From Zoogloea oryzae (GTDB lineage: Bacteria > Pseudomonadota > Gammaproteobacteria > Burkholderiales > Rhodocyclaceae): a DNA stretch of 64,000 bases. The notes beneath the pieces are model-generated. The model made no database searches, was not told the origin of the DNA, and was given only the letters and a program-made list of their open reading frames with translations. Below, one piece after another: positions 39,055 to 46,999 of the stretch. The stretch spans positions 8,919 to 72,918 of the forward strand of contig NZ_BSPX01000012.1 of NCBI RefSeq assembly GCF_030161255.1, written 5' to 3'. The translations under genes were made by a program, and so were the position numbers. The stretch's first letter is position 1; each line of letters begins with the position of its first letter.

Positions 39055-39600
39055 TCAGGGCAGACGCAGCGACGGGTTGTGCCCCTTCACCGCGCAGATG
39101 CGCTGGATCACCGCCGGCTTAGGCTCGGCCACTTCGCCCTGCTCGTAAGCCAGCACCGTGCAGGTGTCGGCCACCCGCTCGAACAGCTCGTGACTGCGCA
39201 GCAGGAAATCCGGATTGCTCGGCTTGCCGAAACGCTCGTTGCCCACCATGAAGGTCTCGTAGATCAGCACCCCGCCATGATTGAGGGCCGTCAGCAGCAA
39301 GGGCAGCCGAGGGCGGAAGAGATAATTGGTGACGATGATCGCGTCGAAGTGGCGCCCGGCGTAAGGCCACGGCGCTTCCTCGATGTCGGCCTCGCGGGTG
39401 GTGAGGTGCGGCACTCCGGCCAGCAGCTCGAGCGCCACGGCGTCCCGATCCACCGCCTCGACCCGAAACCCCCGACCCGCCAGCCAGCGCGCGTGACGAC
39501 CGCTCCCGCAGGCAAAGTCGAGCACTTCGCCGCCGGAGGTGATCAGTGAAGCAAAACGGGTGACCCACGGCGACGGGGTCAGAGAGGCAGCATGGCGCAT
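39055..39600 (-). CDS. Class I SAM-dependent methyltransferase
   Basis: A 181-aa small methyltransferase with the AdoMet motif VLDFACGSGRHARWLA, acidic motif II VEAVDRD and a D-A-I-I-V-T-N-Y-L post-motif resembling TehB-like or SAM-dependent tellurite/thiopurine methyltransferases. The substrate cannot be deduced. It is convergent with tesA and divergent from the cytochrome c4 gene. A TTG two codons upstream (39606) is an alternative start. Confidence 0.85.
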   Translation of the reverse strand: MRHAASLTPSPWVTRFASLITSGGEVLDFACGSGRHARWLAGRGFRVEAVDRDAVALELLAGVPHLTTREADIEEAPWPYAGRHFDAIIVTNYLFRPRLPLLLTALNHGGVLIYETFMVGNERFGKPSNPDFLLRSHELFERVADTCTVLAYEQGEVAEPKPAVIQRICAVKGHNPSLRLP

Positions 39601-39766
39601 CGGCAATCGGGCTCCCGGATCAGTATTGGATTGGCGTTCATTCTGTCAGATGGGCGCCGCGTCCGGCAGTTCCCGTGCGTTGCCGCCAGCCAGTCACGGG
39701 TAATTTAGTAAATCACCAGATTCTGATAGTCTTTCCCCGACCTAAAACCAGAACGAGGAGACACAC

Positions 39767-40366
39767 ATGAAAGGGAGATTCATCGCCGCCGGGCTGGGGC
39801 TTCTGCTTGCCGCCGGCGGTGCGCTGGCAGCCGACCTGAAACGTGCCGAAGAGATCGTCGGCGGGCGCTGCTTCATCTGCCACGGCATGGAAGGCGAAGC
39901 CGCTTCGGCGCTCTACCCGCGCCTCGCCAGCCAGCACGCCGACTACATCGCCCGCCAGCTCGCCGACTTCAAGAGCGGCAAGCGCAAGAGCGAGACCATG
40001 GCCGGCATGGCCGCCGACCTGACCCCGGAAGAGATGAAGGCGCTGGGCGAGTTCTTCCAGAAGAAGCCGGCCACCCACAGCCAGAGCGCCGACCCGGACC
40101 TCTCCGGCGTGGGCCGCTACATCTTCACCAAGGGCAACCAGTATTCGGGCGTGGCCGCCTGCGTGTCGTGCCATGGCCCCAAGGGTTACGGCACGCCGCA
40201 ACTGCCGCGCCTCGCCGGCCAGCAGGCGCTGTACATCGAGAACCAGCTCAAGCAGTTCAACACCCGCGAGCGCAACAACGACAACGCGGTGATGCACTCG
40301 ATCGCCTCCAAGCTCACCGAACTCGAAGTGAAGGCCGTCTCCAGCTTCATCTCGACGCTGGAATAG
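39767..40366 (+). CDS. Periplasmic diheme cytochrome c4
   Basis: A 199-aa protein with a signal peptide (cleavage after ALA near residue 21) and two class I cytochrome domains with haem motifs CFICH (35-39) and CVSCH (132-136). The repeated YPRLASQHADYIARQL and LPRLAGQQALYIENQL segments are the cytochrome c4 signature. It carries electrons between the bc1 complex and terminal oxidases, and could accept electrons from the Sox enzymes encoded nearby. Confidence 0.94.
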   Translation: MKGRFIAAGLGLLLAAGGALAADLKRAEEIVGGRCFICHGMEGEAASALYPRLASQHADYIARQLADFKSGKRKSETMAGMAADLTPEEMKALGEFFQKKPATHSQSADPDLSGVGRYIFTKGNQYSGVAACVSCHGPKGYGTPQLPRLAGQQALYIENQLKQFNTRERNNDNAVMHSIASKLTELEVKAVSSFISTLE

Positions 40367-40411
40367 ATGCCAAACGGTGGCCGGCCCGCCACGTGGGGAG
40401 CCTGCCACCAC

Positions 40412-40442
40412 GGCAGCGTTTGACCTTGATCAGAACGCTGCC
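40412..40442. promoter_or_regulatory. FNR/DNR-like site nested in an inverted repeat
   Basis: TTGAC-N4-ATCAG (40420-40433) matches the FNR/DNR consensus TTGAT-N4-ATCAA at 8 of 10 positions. It lies inside a 9-bp perfect inverted repeat GGCAGCGTT/AACGCTGCC (40412-40420 and 40434-40442), about 120 nt before the rhodanese gene. Alternatively the repeat is the 3' hairpin of the cytochrome c4 transcript, but no T-run follows. Confidence 0.4.
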
Positions 40443-40555
40443 GATTAGTCCGATCACCCCCACGTATTCGCGCGAAAATCAATCGGGTATCTGCACCCAG
40501 GCCAGTCGGGGGCCATTTCAAGCCCGGCGCCCGAAGTTCACGATTGGAGACGTCC

Positions 40556-41677
40556 ATGAAGCTCCACCGAACGCTTGCACTTGCTGCCGCCATCGCAACC
40601 CTTGGTCTTATCTCTGCCCTCCCCGCACACGCGACCGAAACACCCGTTGCAACGGCATCCAGGGAAGGCTGGTATCACCAGCTCGTGGATGCCGGCTTCG
40701 TCGCCGGCTATGCCGTCCTCCCAAAACCGGATGGCGTCCTGATCGTCGATTCACGCCCCACCGCGCGCAAGTACGATCCGGGGCACATCCCGACCGCCGT
40801 CAACATTCCGGACAGCCAGTTCGAGAAACTCATTGACAAGCTCCCGGCCGACAAACAAACCCTGCTGATCTTTTACTGCGACGGCTTCGAATGCCTGCTC
40901 AGTCACAACTCCGCCTTCAAGGCCGAGAAGCTCGGCTACACCCGGATTCACGTGTACGCCGCGGGCTACCCCGACTGGATCAAGCAGGGCCACATCGGTG
41001 CCGTCTCCGTCCCCTTCATCAAGAAGCTCCAGGACGAAGGCGCGCCCATGACGCTCATCGACTCTCGCCCCAAGGAGCGCAAGTACGACAAGGGGCACAT
41101 CCCCGGCGCAATCAGCATCCCGGATCTGCAGTTCGACAAACTCATCGACCGACTGCCCACCGACAAGACCAGCCCCCTGTACTTCTACTGCGAAGGCCTC
41201 GCCTGCACGTTGAGTTCAGACTCGGCCGCACGAGCGGTGAAGCTGGGCTACACGCGAGTCAAGGTGGTGCCCGAAGGCTACCCCGAGTGGGTTCGCCTGT
41301 ACGGCCCGGGCCCGACGTCCGAGACGCCCGCCAGGCCCGCGATCCAGGTCGGGCGTGACACCAGCACGATCACCGTTGCGTCCTTCGAGCGGATATACCG
41401 TCAGGCACCCGACACCATCCACCTGATCGACGTGCGTGATCCGGCGGAGTTCGCCAAAGGCAGCTTCAAGGGCGCCATCAACTTCCCGATCAAGACCCTC
41501 GAAAGCCGGATTGCCGAACTGCCGTCCGACAAACCCATCGTCTTCTTCTGCGGTGCCGGCGGGCGCAGCGGCGACGCCCACGATCTGGCCAAGCAGTTGC
41601 GGCCCCAGCTGCAAACCTACTTCATCGACGCCGAGATCAAATGGACCGCCGACGGCGGTTACACCATCACGGAGTGA
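40556..41677 (+). CDS. Periplasmic protein with three tandem rhodanese domains
   Basis: A 373-aa protein with a Sec signal peptide (cleavage near AHA, residue 26). Three rhodanese-like domains follow, at about 37-145, 148-250 and 270-373. Candidate active cysteines are Cys108, Cys212 and Cys332. Domains 1 and 2 are close copies (VDSRPTARKYDPGHIP against IDSRPKERKYDKGHIP), and each has a widened loop with two cysteines (CDGFEC, CEGLAC). Domain 3 has the more usual CGAGGRS loop. Sulfur transfer in the periplasm is a reasonable inference given the adjacent sox and fcc genes. Substrate and acceptor are unknown. Confidence 0.85.
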   Translation: MKLHRTLALAAAIATLGLISALPAHATETPVATASREGWYHQLVDAGFVAGYAVLPKPDGVLIVDSRPTARKYDPGHIPTAVNIPDSQFEKLIDKLPADKQTLLIFYCDGFECLLSHNSAFKAEKLGYTRIHVYAAGYPDWIKQGHIGAVSVPFIKKLQDEGAPMTLIDSRPKERKYDKGHIPGAISIPDLQFDKLIDRLPTDKTSPLYFYCEGLACTLSSDSAARAVKLGYTRVKVVPEGYPEWVRLYGPGPTSETPARPAIQVGRDTSTITVASFERIYRQAPDTIHLIDVRDPAEFAKGSFKGAINFPIKTLESRIAELPSDKPIVFFCGAGGRSGDAHDLAKQLRPQLQTYFIDAEIKWTADGGYTITE

Positions 41678-41700
41678 TCGTCAGCGACCCGGCGAAAAAA

Positions 41701-41733
41701 ATCCGGCCACCTGGATCAGGTGGCCGGATTTTT
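41701..41733. terminator. Bidirectional intrinsic terminator
   Basis: A perfect 13-bp stem ATCCGGCCACCTG/CAGGTGGCCGGAT (41701-41713 with 41717-41729) with a 3-nt loop is preceded by an A-run and followed by T5. It serves the rhodanese gene (plus) and the fccAB pair (minus). Confidence 0.93.
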
Positions 41734-41754
41734 CGTCGTGAGTACGGGTGAGGC

Positions 41755-43035
41755 TTACACCAGCATGTCGGCCCAGATGTTGCGGGCCCAGGCCATCGCG
41801 GCCTTGCCCTCGATCTCGTTGGCCGCCGCCGACACACCGCCGGAGCCCGGCACCGGCAGCACCGTCTTCTTCTCGGCGTCGTACTGATGCACCGAGGTCA
41901 CGTGGATCACGTTCTTCGAATCCACGAAGCTGTAGCAGGTGTTCATCACCACGGGCGCCGGGTTGGGCGCCTCGCCAGACAGCAGGTTGAGGATCGCCGC
42001 GGCCGTCACCTTGGCGTGCTGGTTGGCCATGTGGCCAGACTTGGGCATGGTCGGCGCCGGGAAGATCGCGTCGCCGATCACATGCACGCCCGGGGTGTTC
42101 ACCGACTCGAAAGTCTGCCAGTTGATGTCCACCCAGCGGCCGTTGATGAGCTTGACGCCCGACTTGGCGGCGATGTCGCCGGCACGCTGGGGCGGCACCA
42201 CGTTGAGCACGTCGGCCTTCACCTTGTCGAACTCGAGGATCGCGGTGCGGTTGGCTGCATCAACCTCGCGCAGCTCGCTGTTCGGGCGGTATTCGAGGAT
42301 GCCCGCGTACTTCTCGAAGGCCTTGGTGAACAGCCCCTTCTTGGAGGTGATCTCCTCGTTGGCGTCGAGCACCAGCACCTTGGATTTCGGCTTCTTCTGC
42401 TTGAGGTAGTTGGCCACCAGGCAGGCCCGCTCGTAGGGCCCGGGCGGGCAACGGTACGGCGCCTTGGGGATCGACAGCGCATACACGCCGCCGTCCGGCA
42501 TGTCCTCGAGCTGCTTGCGCAGGGCCACCGTCTGGGCGCCCGCCTTCCAGGCGTGGAGCACCTGCGCCTGGGCCGCCTCGGTCTCGAGGCCCGGCACCTG
42601 GTCGAACATGAAATCCACCCCCGGCGACATCACCAGCCGGTCGTAGCTCAGCACGCCGCCCGAGGCCAGCGTCACCTTGCGGCCGGCGGCGTCGATGGCG
42701 GTGACGCTGTCCTGCAGCACCTTCACGCCCCAGGTGCTGCGCAGGCCGTCATAGCTCATCGTGATGTCGGCCATCGTCTTGTCGCCACCGATCACCAGGT
42801 TGGAGATCGGGCACGAGATGAACTGCGGGTTACGCTCGACGAGGGTCACATCCACGCCCCGCTCGCTCCACATGCGCAGGTATTTGGCCACCGTGGCGCC
42901 GCCGTAACCGCCGCCCACCACCACCACGTGGCCGCGGGGCCGGCTTCCGCCCAGGGCGCAGCCGCCCAGCATCGGCAAGGCCAGCGCGCCGCCAGCAAGG
43001 GCGGCCGTCTTCAGGAAATCGCGTCGATTCTGCAT
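41755..43035 (-). CDS. fccB: Sulfide dehydrogenase flavoprotein subunit (FccB/SoxF-like)
   Basis: A 426-aa FAD enzyme of the flavocytochrome c sulfide dehydrogenase family, which oxidises sulfide to sulfur in the periplasm. A twin-arginine signal (NRRDFLKTA, residues 3-11) is followed by a lipobox-like LGGC with Cys26. The FAD motif VVVVGGGYGGATVA is next. The redox-active cysteines lie in NPQFISCPIS and MNTCYSF. I chose the ATG at 43035, which starts just before the Tat motif. The small cytochrome gene is 14 nt upstream, giving the typical fccAB pair. Confidence 0.9.
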   Translation of the reverse strand: MQNRRDFLKTAALAGGALALPMLGGCALGGSRPRGHVVVVGGGYGGATVAKYLRMWSERGVDVTLVERNPQFISCPISNLVIGGDKTMADITMSYDGLRSTWGVKVLQDSVTAIDAAGRKVTLASGGVLSYDRLVMSPGVDFMFDQVPGLETEAAQAQVLHAWKAGAQTVALRKQLEDMPDGGVYALSIPKAPYRCPPGPYERACLVANYLKQKKPKSKVLVLDANEEITSKKGLFTKAFEKYAGILEYRPNSELREVDAANRTAILEFDKVKADVLNVVPPQRAGDIAAKSGVKLINGRWVDINWQTFESVNTPGVHVIGDAIFPAPTMPKSGHMANQHAKVTAAAILNLLSGEAPNPAPVVMNTCYSFVDSKNVIHVTSVHQYDAEKKTVLPVPGSGGVSAAANEIEGKAAMAWARNIWADMLV

Positions 43036-43049
43036 GGTTCCGGGCCCCC

Positions 43050-43364
43050 TCATTTCTGGGCGGCGAAGTACGCCGCGATCAGCTCGAGCTGGGCTTCGGT
43101 ATAGCCCTTCGAGATCTGGTGCATGATCGTCGCGGGCTTGGCGCCGGACCGGAAGTCACGCAGCTTCTGCATGAGTTTGTCCTTGTCGACGCCGGCCAGC
43201 GCGTCATTGCCGGCGCCAGCCACCGCACGGCCGTTGGTGCCGTGGCAGTTGGCGCAGGTGGCGGCCAGATTGCGGGCCAGGTTCGGGTCGGGCTGGCCGG
43301 CGGCCTGGGCCGCACCGACCGCGCCGACCAGGCACAGGGCCGAAGTCCATCGAAGCAGTTTCAT
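43050..43364 (-). CDS. fccA: Monohaem cytochrome c, FccA-like electron acceptor
   Basis: A 104-aa exported protein with a signal peptide ending near AAQAAG and one haem site CANCH (residues 37-41), plus a likely Met axial ligand in the ATIMHQISKGYT segment. The size and the position directly before fccB suggest it is the cytochrome subunit of the sulfide dehydrogenase. It has only one haem, unlike diheme SoxE. Start at 43364 is preceded by GGAGGAG. Confidence 0.85.
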   Translation of the reverse strand: MKLLRWTSALCLVGAVGAAQAAGQPDPNLARNLAATCANCHGTNGRAVAGAGNDALAGVDKDKLMQKLRDFRSGAKPATIMHQISKGYTEAQLELIAAYFAAQK

Positions 43365-43646
43365 CACTTCTCCTCCTTGAAGCCGCGGGCGCGGCGAGCA
43401 GTTGAGCCAGCTTATTGTTCTCCGTGACAGCCTGCATCGGCAAGCTGCCATGACCGTCGTGGTGCGGCCTTTCGTCAAAGCTTGTATCGCCGTGCGCGCT
43501 TCTGCACTGCAACAATATTAGCAATTGACTATATTAGTTTATGGTTATAAATTGTTTGAGATCAAGGGAGAAAAAAACTTAATGGCGCACGCCCCGATGC
43601 CCGCCTCCCTCGACACCGACCACTGGAACAAGGGAGAGACACACCC
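43365..43646. other. Divergent fccA / soxC control region
   Basis: A 282-nt spacer with an AT-rich core (about 43510-43575) unlike the surrounding GC-rich sequence. It contains two direct ATATTAG repeats (43515-43521 and 43531-43537) spaced 16 nt apart. On the plus strand a -35-like TTGACT (43525-43530) is followed by TATAAA (43546-43551, 15-nt spacer) or TAAATT (17-nt spacer). No sox regulator gene is visible in the window. Confidence 0.5.
43525..43553 (+). promoter_or_regulatory. Candidate promoter of the sox operon
   Basis: TTGACT at 43525-43530 with TAAATT at 43548-43553 gives a 17-nt spacer. TATAAA at 43546 is a better hexamer but with a 15-nt spacer. The position in the only AT-rich stretch upstream of soxC supports a promoter here. 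Confidence 0.45.
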
Positions 43647-44993
43647 ATGGCAGACCAGCCAACCCAGCGCGGACGCGTGCGCCCGGCGCCCGAGCACTTC
43701 CTGACCGAAGCGGACATCGCCGAGGTCAAGGACGGGCGCCGCGACTTCCTGCGCAAAGCCTTCCTCACCGCCTCCGCCGCCATGGCCACCCCGGCCATCG
43801 TGCGCGCCGAGGACGGCGATCCCAACATCCTGACCCTGCCGCCCTGGACCACCAGCCTCGGCCAGCCTGTCGCCGCCCGCCCCTACGGCCTGCCCTCGCA
43901 GTACGAGAAAGGCCTTCAGCGTCGGGAATCGCCGGGCCTCACGCGGATGTCGCAGGTGTCGGTGGCCTTCACGCCGCTGCAGGGCCTGTTCGGCATCATC
44001 ACCCCGTCGGGCCTGCACTTCGAGCGCCACCACCAGGGCTGGAGCGACATCGATCCGTCGAAGCATCGCCTGATGGTGCACGGCACCGACGACGGCTTCG
44101 TGAAGCAGCCCAAGGTCTACACCGTCGATGACATCCTGCGCCTGCCGCCGGTGTCGCGGATGCACTTCATCGAATGCGGCGCCAACACCGGCATGGAATG
44201 GGGCAACGTGGCGGTGCCCACCGTGCAGTACAGCCACGGCATGCTCAGCTGCTCCGAATTCACCGGCGTGCCCCTGCGGCTGATCCTCGAAGACTGCGGC
44301 ATCGACTGGAAGAAGGCGAAGTACGTGCTCGCCGAGGGCGCCGACGGCTCGTCGATGACCCGCACCATCCCCATCGAGCTCGTGCAGTCCGACGAAGTGC
44401 TCGTCGCCTACGGCCAGAACGGCGAGATGCTGCGCCCCGAGAACGGCTACCCGCTGCGCCTCGTGGTGCCCGGCGTGCAGGGCGTGAGCTGGGTGAAGTG
44501 GCTGCGCCGCATCGAGGTGGGCGACAAGCCCTGGGCCACCAAGGACGAGGCGATCCACTACATCGACCTGATGCCCGACGGCCAGCACCGCCAGTACACC
44601 TCCACCCAGGAGTGCAAGTCGGTCATCACCACCCCGTCCGGCGGTCAGATCCTGCTGGATAAAGGCTTCTACAACATCTCGGGGCTGGCGTGGTCCGGGC
44701 GCGGAAAGGTCAAGCAGGTTGACGTATCCACCGACGGCGGCATCAACTGGCGCCGGGCGCGGATCGAAGGGCCGGTCAATTCCAAGTGCCTGACCCGCTT
44801 CAACATCGACTGGGTGTGGGACGGCAAGCCCGCCATCCTGCAATCCCGCGCGATGGACGAGACCGGCTATGTCCAGCCGTCGTACGGCCAGCTGCGCGCG
44901 GTGCGCGGCACCAAGTCGATCTACCACAACAACGCCATCCAGTCTTGGAAGGTGGCTGAAAGCGGGGAGGTGAGCAATGTCCAGGTTCTCTAA
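43647..44993 (+). CDS. soxC: Sulfane dehydrogenase molybdenum subunit SoxC
   Basis: A 448-aa molybdopterin protein of the sulfite oxidase family. With SoxD it oxidises the sulfane sulfur bound to SoxY. A twin-arginine signal RRDFLRK is at residues 31-37, set back from the start as in other SoxC proteins. The Mo-coordinating cysteine is Cys177 in HFIECGANTGMEWG. The C-terminal dimerisation domain has GLAWSGRGKVKQVDVSTDGG-like sequence. It is first in the sox operon, and its end overlaps soxD by 17 nt. Confidence 0.96.
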   Translation: MADQPTQRGRVRPAPEHFLTEADIAEVKDGRRDFLRKAFLTASAAMATPAIVRAEDGDPNILTLPPWTTSLGQPVAARPYGLPSQYEKGLQRRESPGLTRMSQVSVAFTPLQGLFGIITPSGLHFERHHQGWSDIDPSKHRLMVHGTDDGFVKQPKVYTVDDILRLPPVSRMHFIECGANTGMEWGNVAVPTVQYSHGMLSCSEFTGVPLRLILEDCGIDWKKAKYVLAEGADGSSMTRTIPIELVQSDEVLVAYGQNGEMLRPENGYPLRLVVPGVQGVSWVKWLRRIEVGDKPWATKDEAIHYIDLMPDGQHRQYTSTQECKSVITTPSGGQILLDKGFYNISGLAWSGRGKVKQVDVSTDGGINWRRARIEGPVNSKCLTRFNIDWVWDGKPAILQSRAMDETGYVQPSYGQLRAVRGTKSIYHNNAIQSWKVAESGEVSNVQVL

Positions 44994-46053
44994 ATCGCTC
45001 ACCCGCGTTGCGATGATCGCCCTGGCCGCCTGCGCCACTGGCGCGCTGGCCGATGGCAAATACGCCGGCGTCGGCCGGGCTGCCAAACCGGCCGAGATCC
45101 ACGCCTGGGACATCGACGTGCGCCCCGACTTCAAGGGCTTGCGCCCCGGCAGCGGCAGCGTCGATCAGGGCCAGGAAACCTGGGAGGCCAAGTGCGCGTC
45201 CTGCCACGGCAGCTTCGGCGAATCCAACGAGGTGCACACCCCGCTGATCGGCGGCACCACCAAGGACGACGTGAAGACCGGCCATGTGCTGTCGTTGGTC
45301 AAGGGCGACGCCCCCCAGCGCAGCGCGATCATGAAGGTCGCCACCGTCTCCACGTTGTTCGACTACATCAACCGGGCGATGCCCCTCACCACGCCCAAGT
45401 CGCTCACCAACGACGAGGTGTACGGGCTGGTGGCCTATCTGCTCAACCTGGCCGAGATCGTCCCGGGTGATTTCGTGCTGTCCGACAAGAACATCGCCGA
45501 AGCCCAGGCCCGCATGCCCAACCGCAATGGCATGACCACCAACCACGGCATGTGGCCCGGTGCGCCCGCCAGCAAGGGCGGCATCGGCAACGGCGGCAAG
45601 CCCGATGTGAAGAACACGGCCTGCATGAGCAACTGCAAGACCGAGGTGAAGGTGGGCTCCCTGCTTCCGGTGTATGCCGAGACCGCCCACGGCAACCTGG
45701 CCGAGCAGAACCGCCCGGTGGGCCCGGTGCGCGGCAAGGATACGTCGGGCAAGGCGCCGGCCGAGGTCAAGCCCGCAGCCCAGAGCGAAAACGCCGCCGC
45801 GACCAAGCTGGCCAGCGACAACGGCTGCATGGCCTGCCACGGGGTGGCGAACAAGATCGTCGGCCCCGGCTACAACGAGGTCGCGGCCCGCTACAAGGGC
45901 CAGGCCGACGCCGAGGCCAAACTGGCTGCGAAGGTGCGAGCGGGTGGCCAGGGCGCATGGGGGGCGATCCCCATGCCGCCCCAGAGCCAGCTCAAGGATG
46001 ACGACATCCGGCGCCTCGTGAAGTGGATCATGTCTGGCGCCAAGGCGCAGTAA
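44977..46053 (+). CDS. soxD: Sulfane dehydrogenase diheme cytochrome subunit SoxD
   Basis: A 358-aa exported c-type cytochrome that takes electrons from SoxC. The signal peptide ends near GALAD (residue 26). Haem sites are CASCH (73-77) and CMACH (284-288). The first half carries NRNGMTTNHGMWPG, characteristic of SoxD. A less conserved Ala/Pro-rich linker separates the two cytochrome domains. SoxCD allows complete oxidation of thiosulfate without sulfur storage. Confidence 0.95.
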   Translation: MSRFSKSLTRVAMIALAACATGALADGKYAGVGRAAKPAEIHAWDIDVRPDFKGLRPGSGSVDQGQETWEAKCASCHGSFGESNEVHTPLIGGTTKDDVKTGHVLSLVKGDAPQRSAIMKVATVSTLFDYINRAMPLTTPKSLTNDEVYGLVAYLLNLAEIVPGDFVLSDKNIAEAQARMPNRNGMTTNHGMWPGAPASKGGIGNGGKPDVKNTACMSNCKTEVKVGSLLPVYAETAHGNLAEQNRPVGPVRGKDTSGKAPAEVKPAAQSENAAATKLASDNGCMACHGVANKIVGPGYNEVAARYKGQADAEAKLAAKVRAGGQGAWGAIPMPPQSQLKDDDIRRLVKWIMSGAKAQ

Positions 46054-46080
46054 CCCAGGATCAACCAAGGAGAGAGACCC

Positions 46081-46548
46081 ATGAACAACCAACGCCGTGA
46101 AATCCTGAAGGCAGGCGGCGGGCTCGGCCTGTTCGGCCTGCTGGCCGCCGCCGGCCTGATCACCCCGGGCGAGGCCCGCGCCGAATGGAACAAGGCTGCC
46201 TTCGACGCCAAGACCATCGACGAGACCCTCAAGGCCCTCGGCGCCACCGCGCCGGCCAACTCGGCGGACGTGCAGCTCACCGCCCCGGACATCGCCGAAA
46301 ACGGCGCCGTGGTCCCGGTGGGCGTGGTGTCGACGCTGGCCGGTGTCGAAGCCATCGCCATCCTCGTCGAGAAGAATCCCAACCCGCTCGCCGCGAGCTT
46401 CATGCTCCCCGCCGGCACCGAGCCTTCGGTGCAGACGCGCGTGAAGATGGGCCAGACTTCCGACGTGTACGCCCTCGTCAAGGCTGGCGGCAAGTTCTTC
46501 ATCGCCAAGAAGGAAATCAAGGTCACCCTCGGCGGCTGCGGCGGCTGA
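46081..46548 (+). CDS. soxY: Thiosulfate-oxidation carrier protein SoxY
   Basis: A 155-aa periplasmic carrier to which sulfur intermediates are bound on the C-terminal swinging arm GGCGG, with Cys153 as the attachment site. A Tat-type leader NQRREILKAGGGLGLFG is present. The Ig-like fold region PVGVVSTLAGVEAIAILVEKN-type sequence matches the family. It works as a SoxYZ heterodimer with the next gene. Confidence 0.97.
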   Translation: MNNQRREILKAGGGLGLFGLLAAAGLITPGEARAEWNKAAFDAKTIDETLKALGATAPANSADVQLTAPDIAENGAVVPVGVVSTLAGVEAIAILVEKNPNPLAASFMLPAGTEPSVQTRVKMGQTSDVYALVKAGGKFFIAKKEIKVTLGGCGG

Positions 46549-46581
46549 GCCCTGCGCGCTTCATTACAGAAAGGAATCGAA

Positions 46582-46893
46582 ATGGCAGATCCGATGAAGA
46601 TTCGCGCGAGCGCGAAGGACGGCATCACCGAAGTGAAGGTGCTGATGAGCCACGAAATGGAAACCGGCCAGCGCAAGGATTCGTCCGGCAACCTGGTCCC
46701 GGCCCATTTCATCACCGAGATCACCGCCGAGCACAACGGCCGCCAGGTGCTGGCCGGCCAGTTTGGCACGGCGATCTCGAAGAACCCCTACCTCGCCTTC
46801 AAGTTCAAGGGCGGCGCCAAGGGCGACAAGCTCACCGTGAGCTGGGTGGATAGCAAGGGCGACAAGCGCACCGACGAAGTGCAGATCGCCTGA
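46582..46893 (+). CDS. soxZ: Sulfur-carrier partner SoxZ
   Basis: A 103-aa protein without signal peptide, exported by riding on the Tat leader of SoxY. The start MADPMKIRASAKDGITEVK and VLMSHEMETGQRKD are family hallmarks. It stabilises SoxY in the carrier complex. It is followed by a 106-nt gap with a strong hairpin before soxA. Confidence 0.97.
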   Translation: MADPMKIRASAKDGITEVKVLMSHEMETGQRKDSSGNLVPAHFITEITAEHNGRQVLAGQFGTAISKNPYLAFKFKGGAKGDKLTVSWVDSKGDKRTDEVQIA

Positions 46894-46907
46894 GGCGTCA
46901 TTTCGCC

Positions 46908-46935
46908 CGCTGCCGCCGGCCACCCGGCGGCAGCG
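46908..46935 (+). repeat. Strong hairpin between soxZ and soxA
   Basis: A perfect 12-bp stem (CGCTGCCGCCGG with CCGGCGGCAGCG) and a 4-nt loop CCAC lie 15 nt after the soxZ stop. No T-run follows, so partial termination or 3' end protection of a processed soxCDYZ message is more likely than full termination. Confidence 0.55.
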
Positions 46936-46999
46936 CCCCCGCAAGCCGACCACAGACCGCCCCAAGGCGGCAGGCCCCCCACCAGAAGGAGGAAGACAC

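Noticed and set aside
43555..43566. TTGAGATCAA as an FNR site before soxC
   Set aside because: The half-sites are only 2 nt apart instead of 4, so it is not an FNR-type site.
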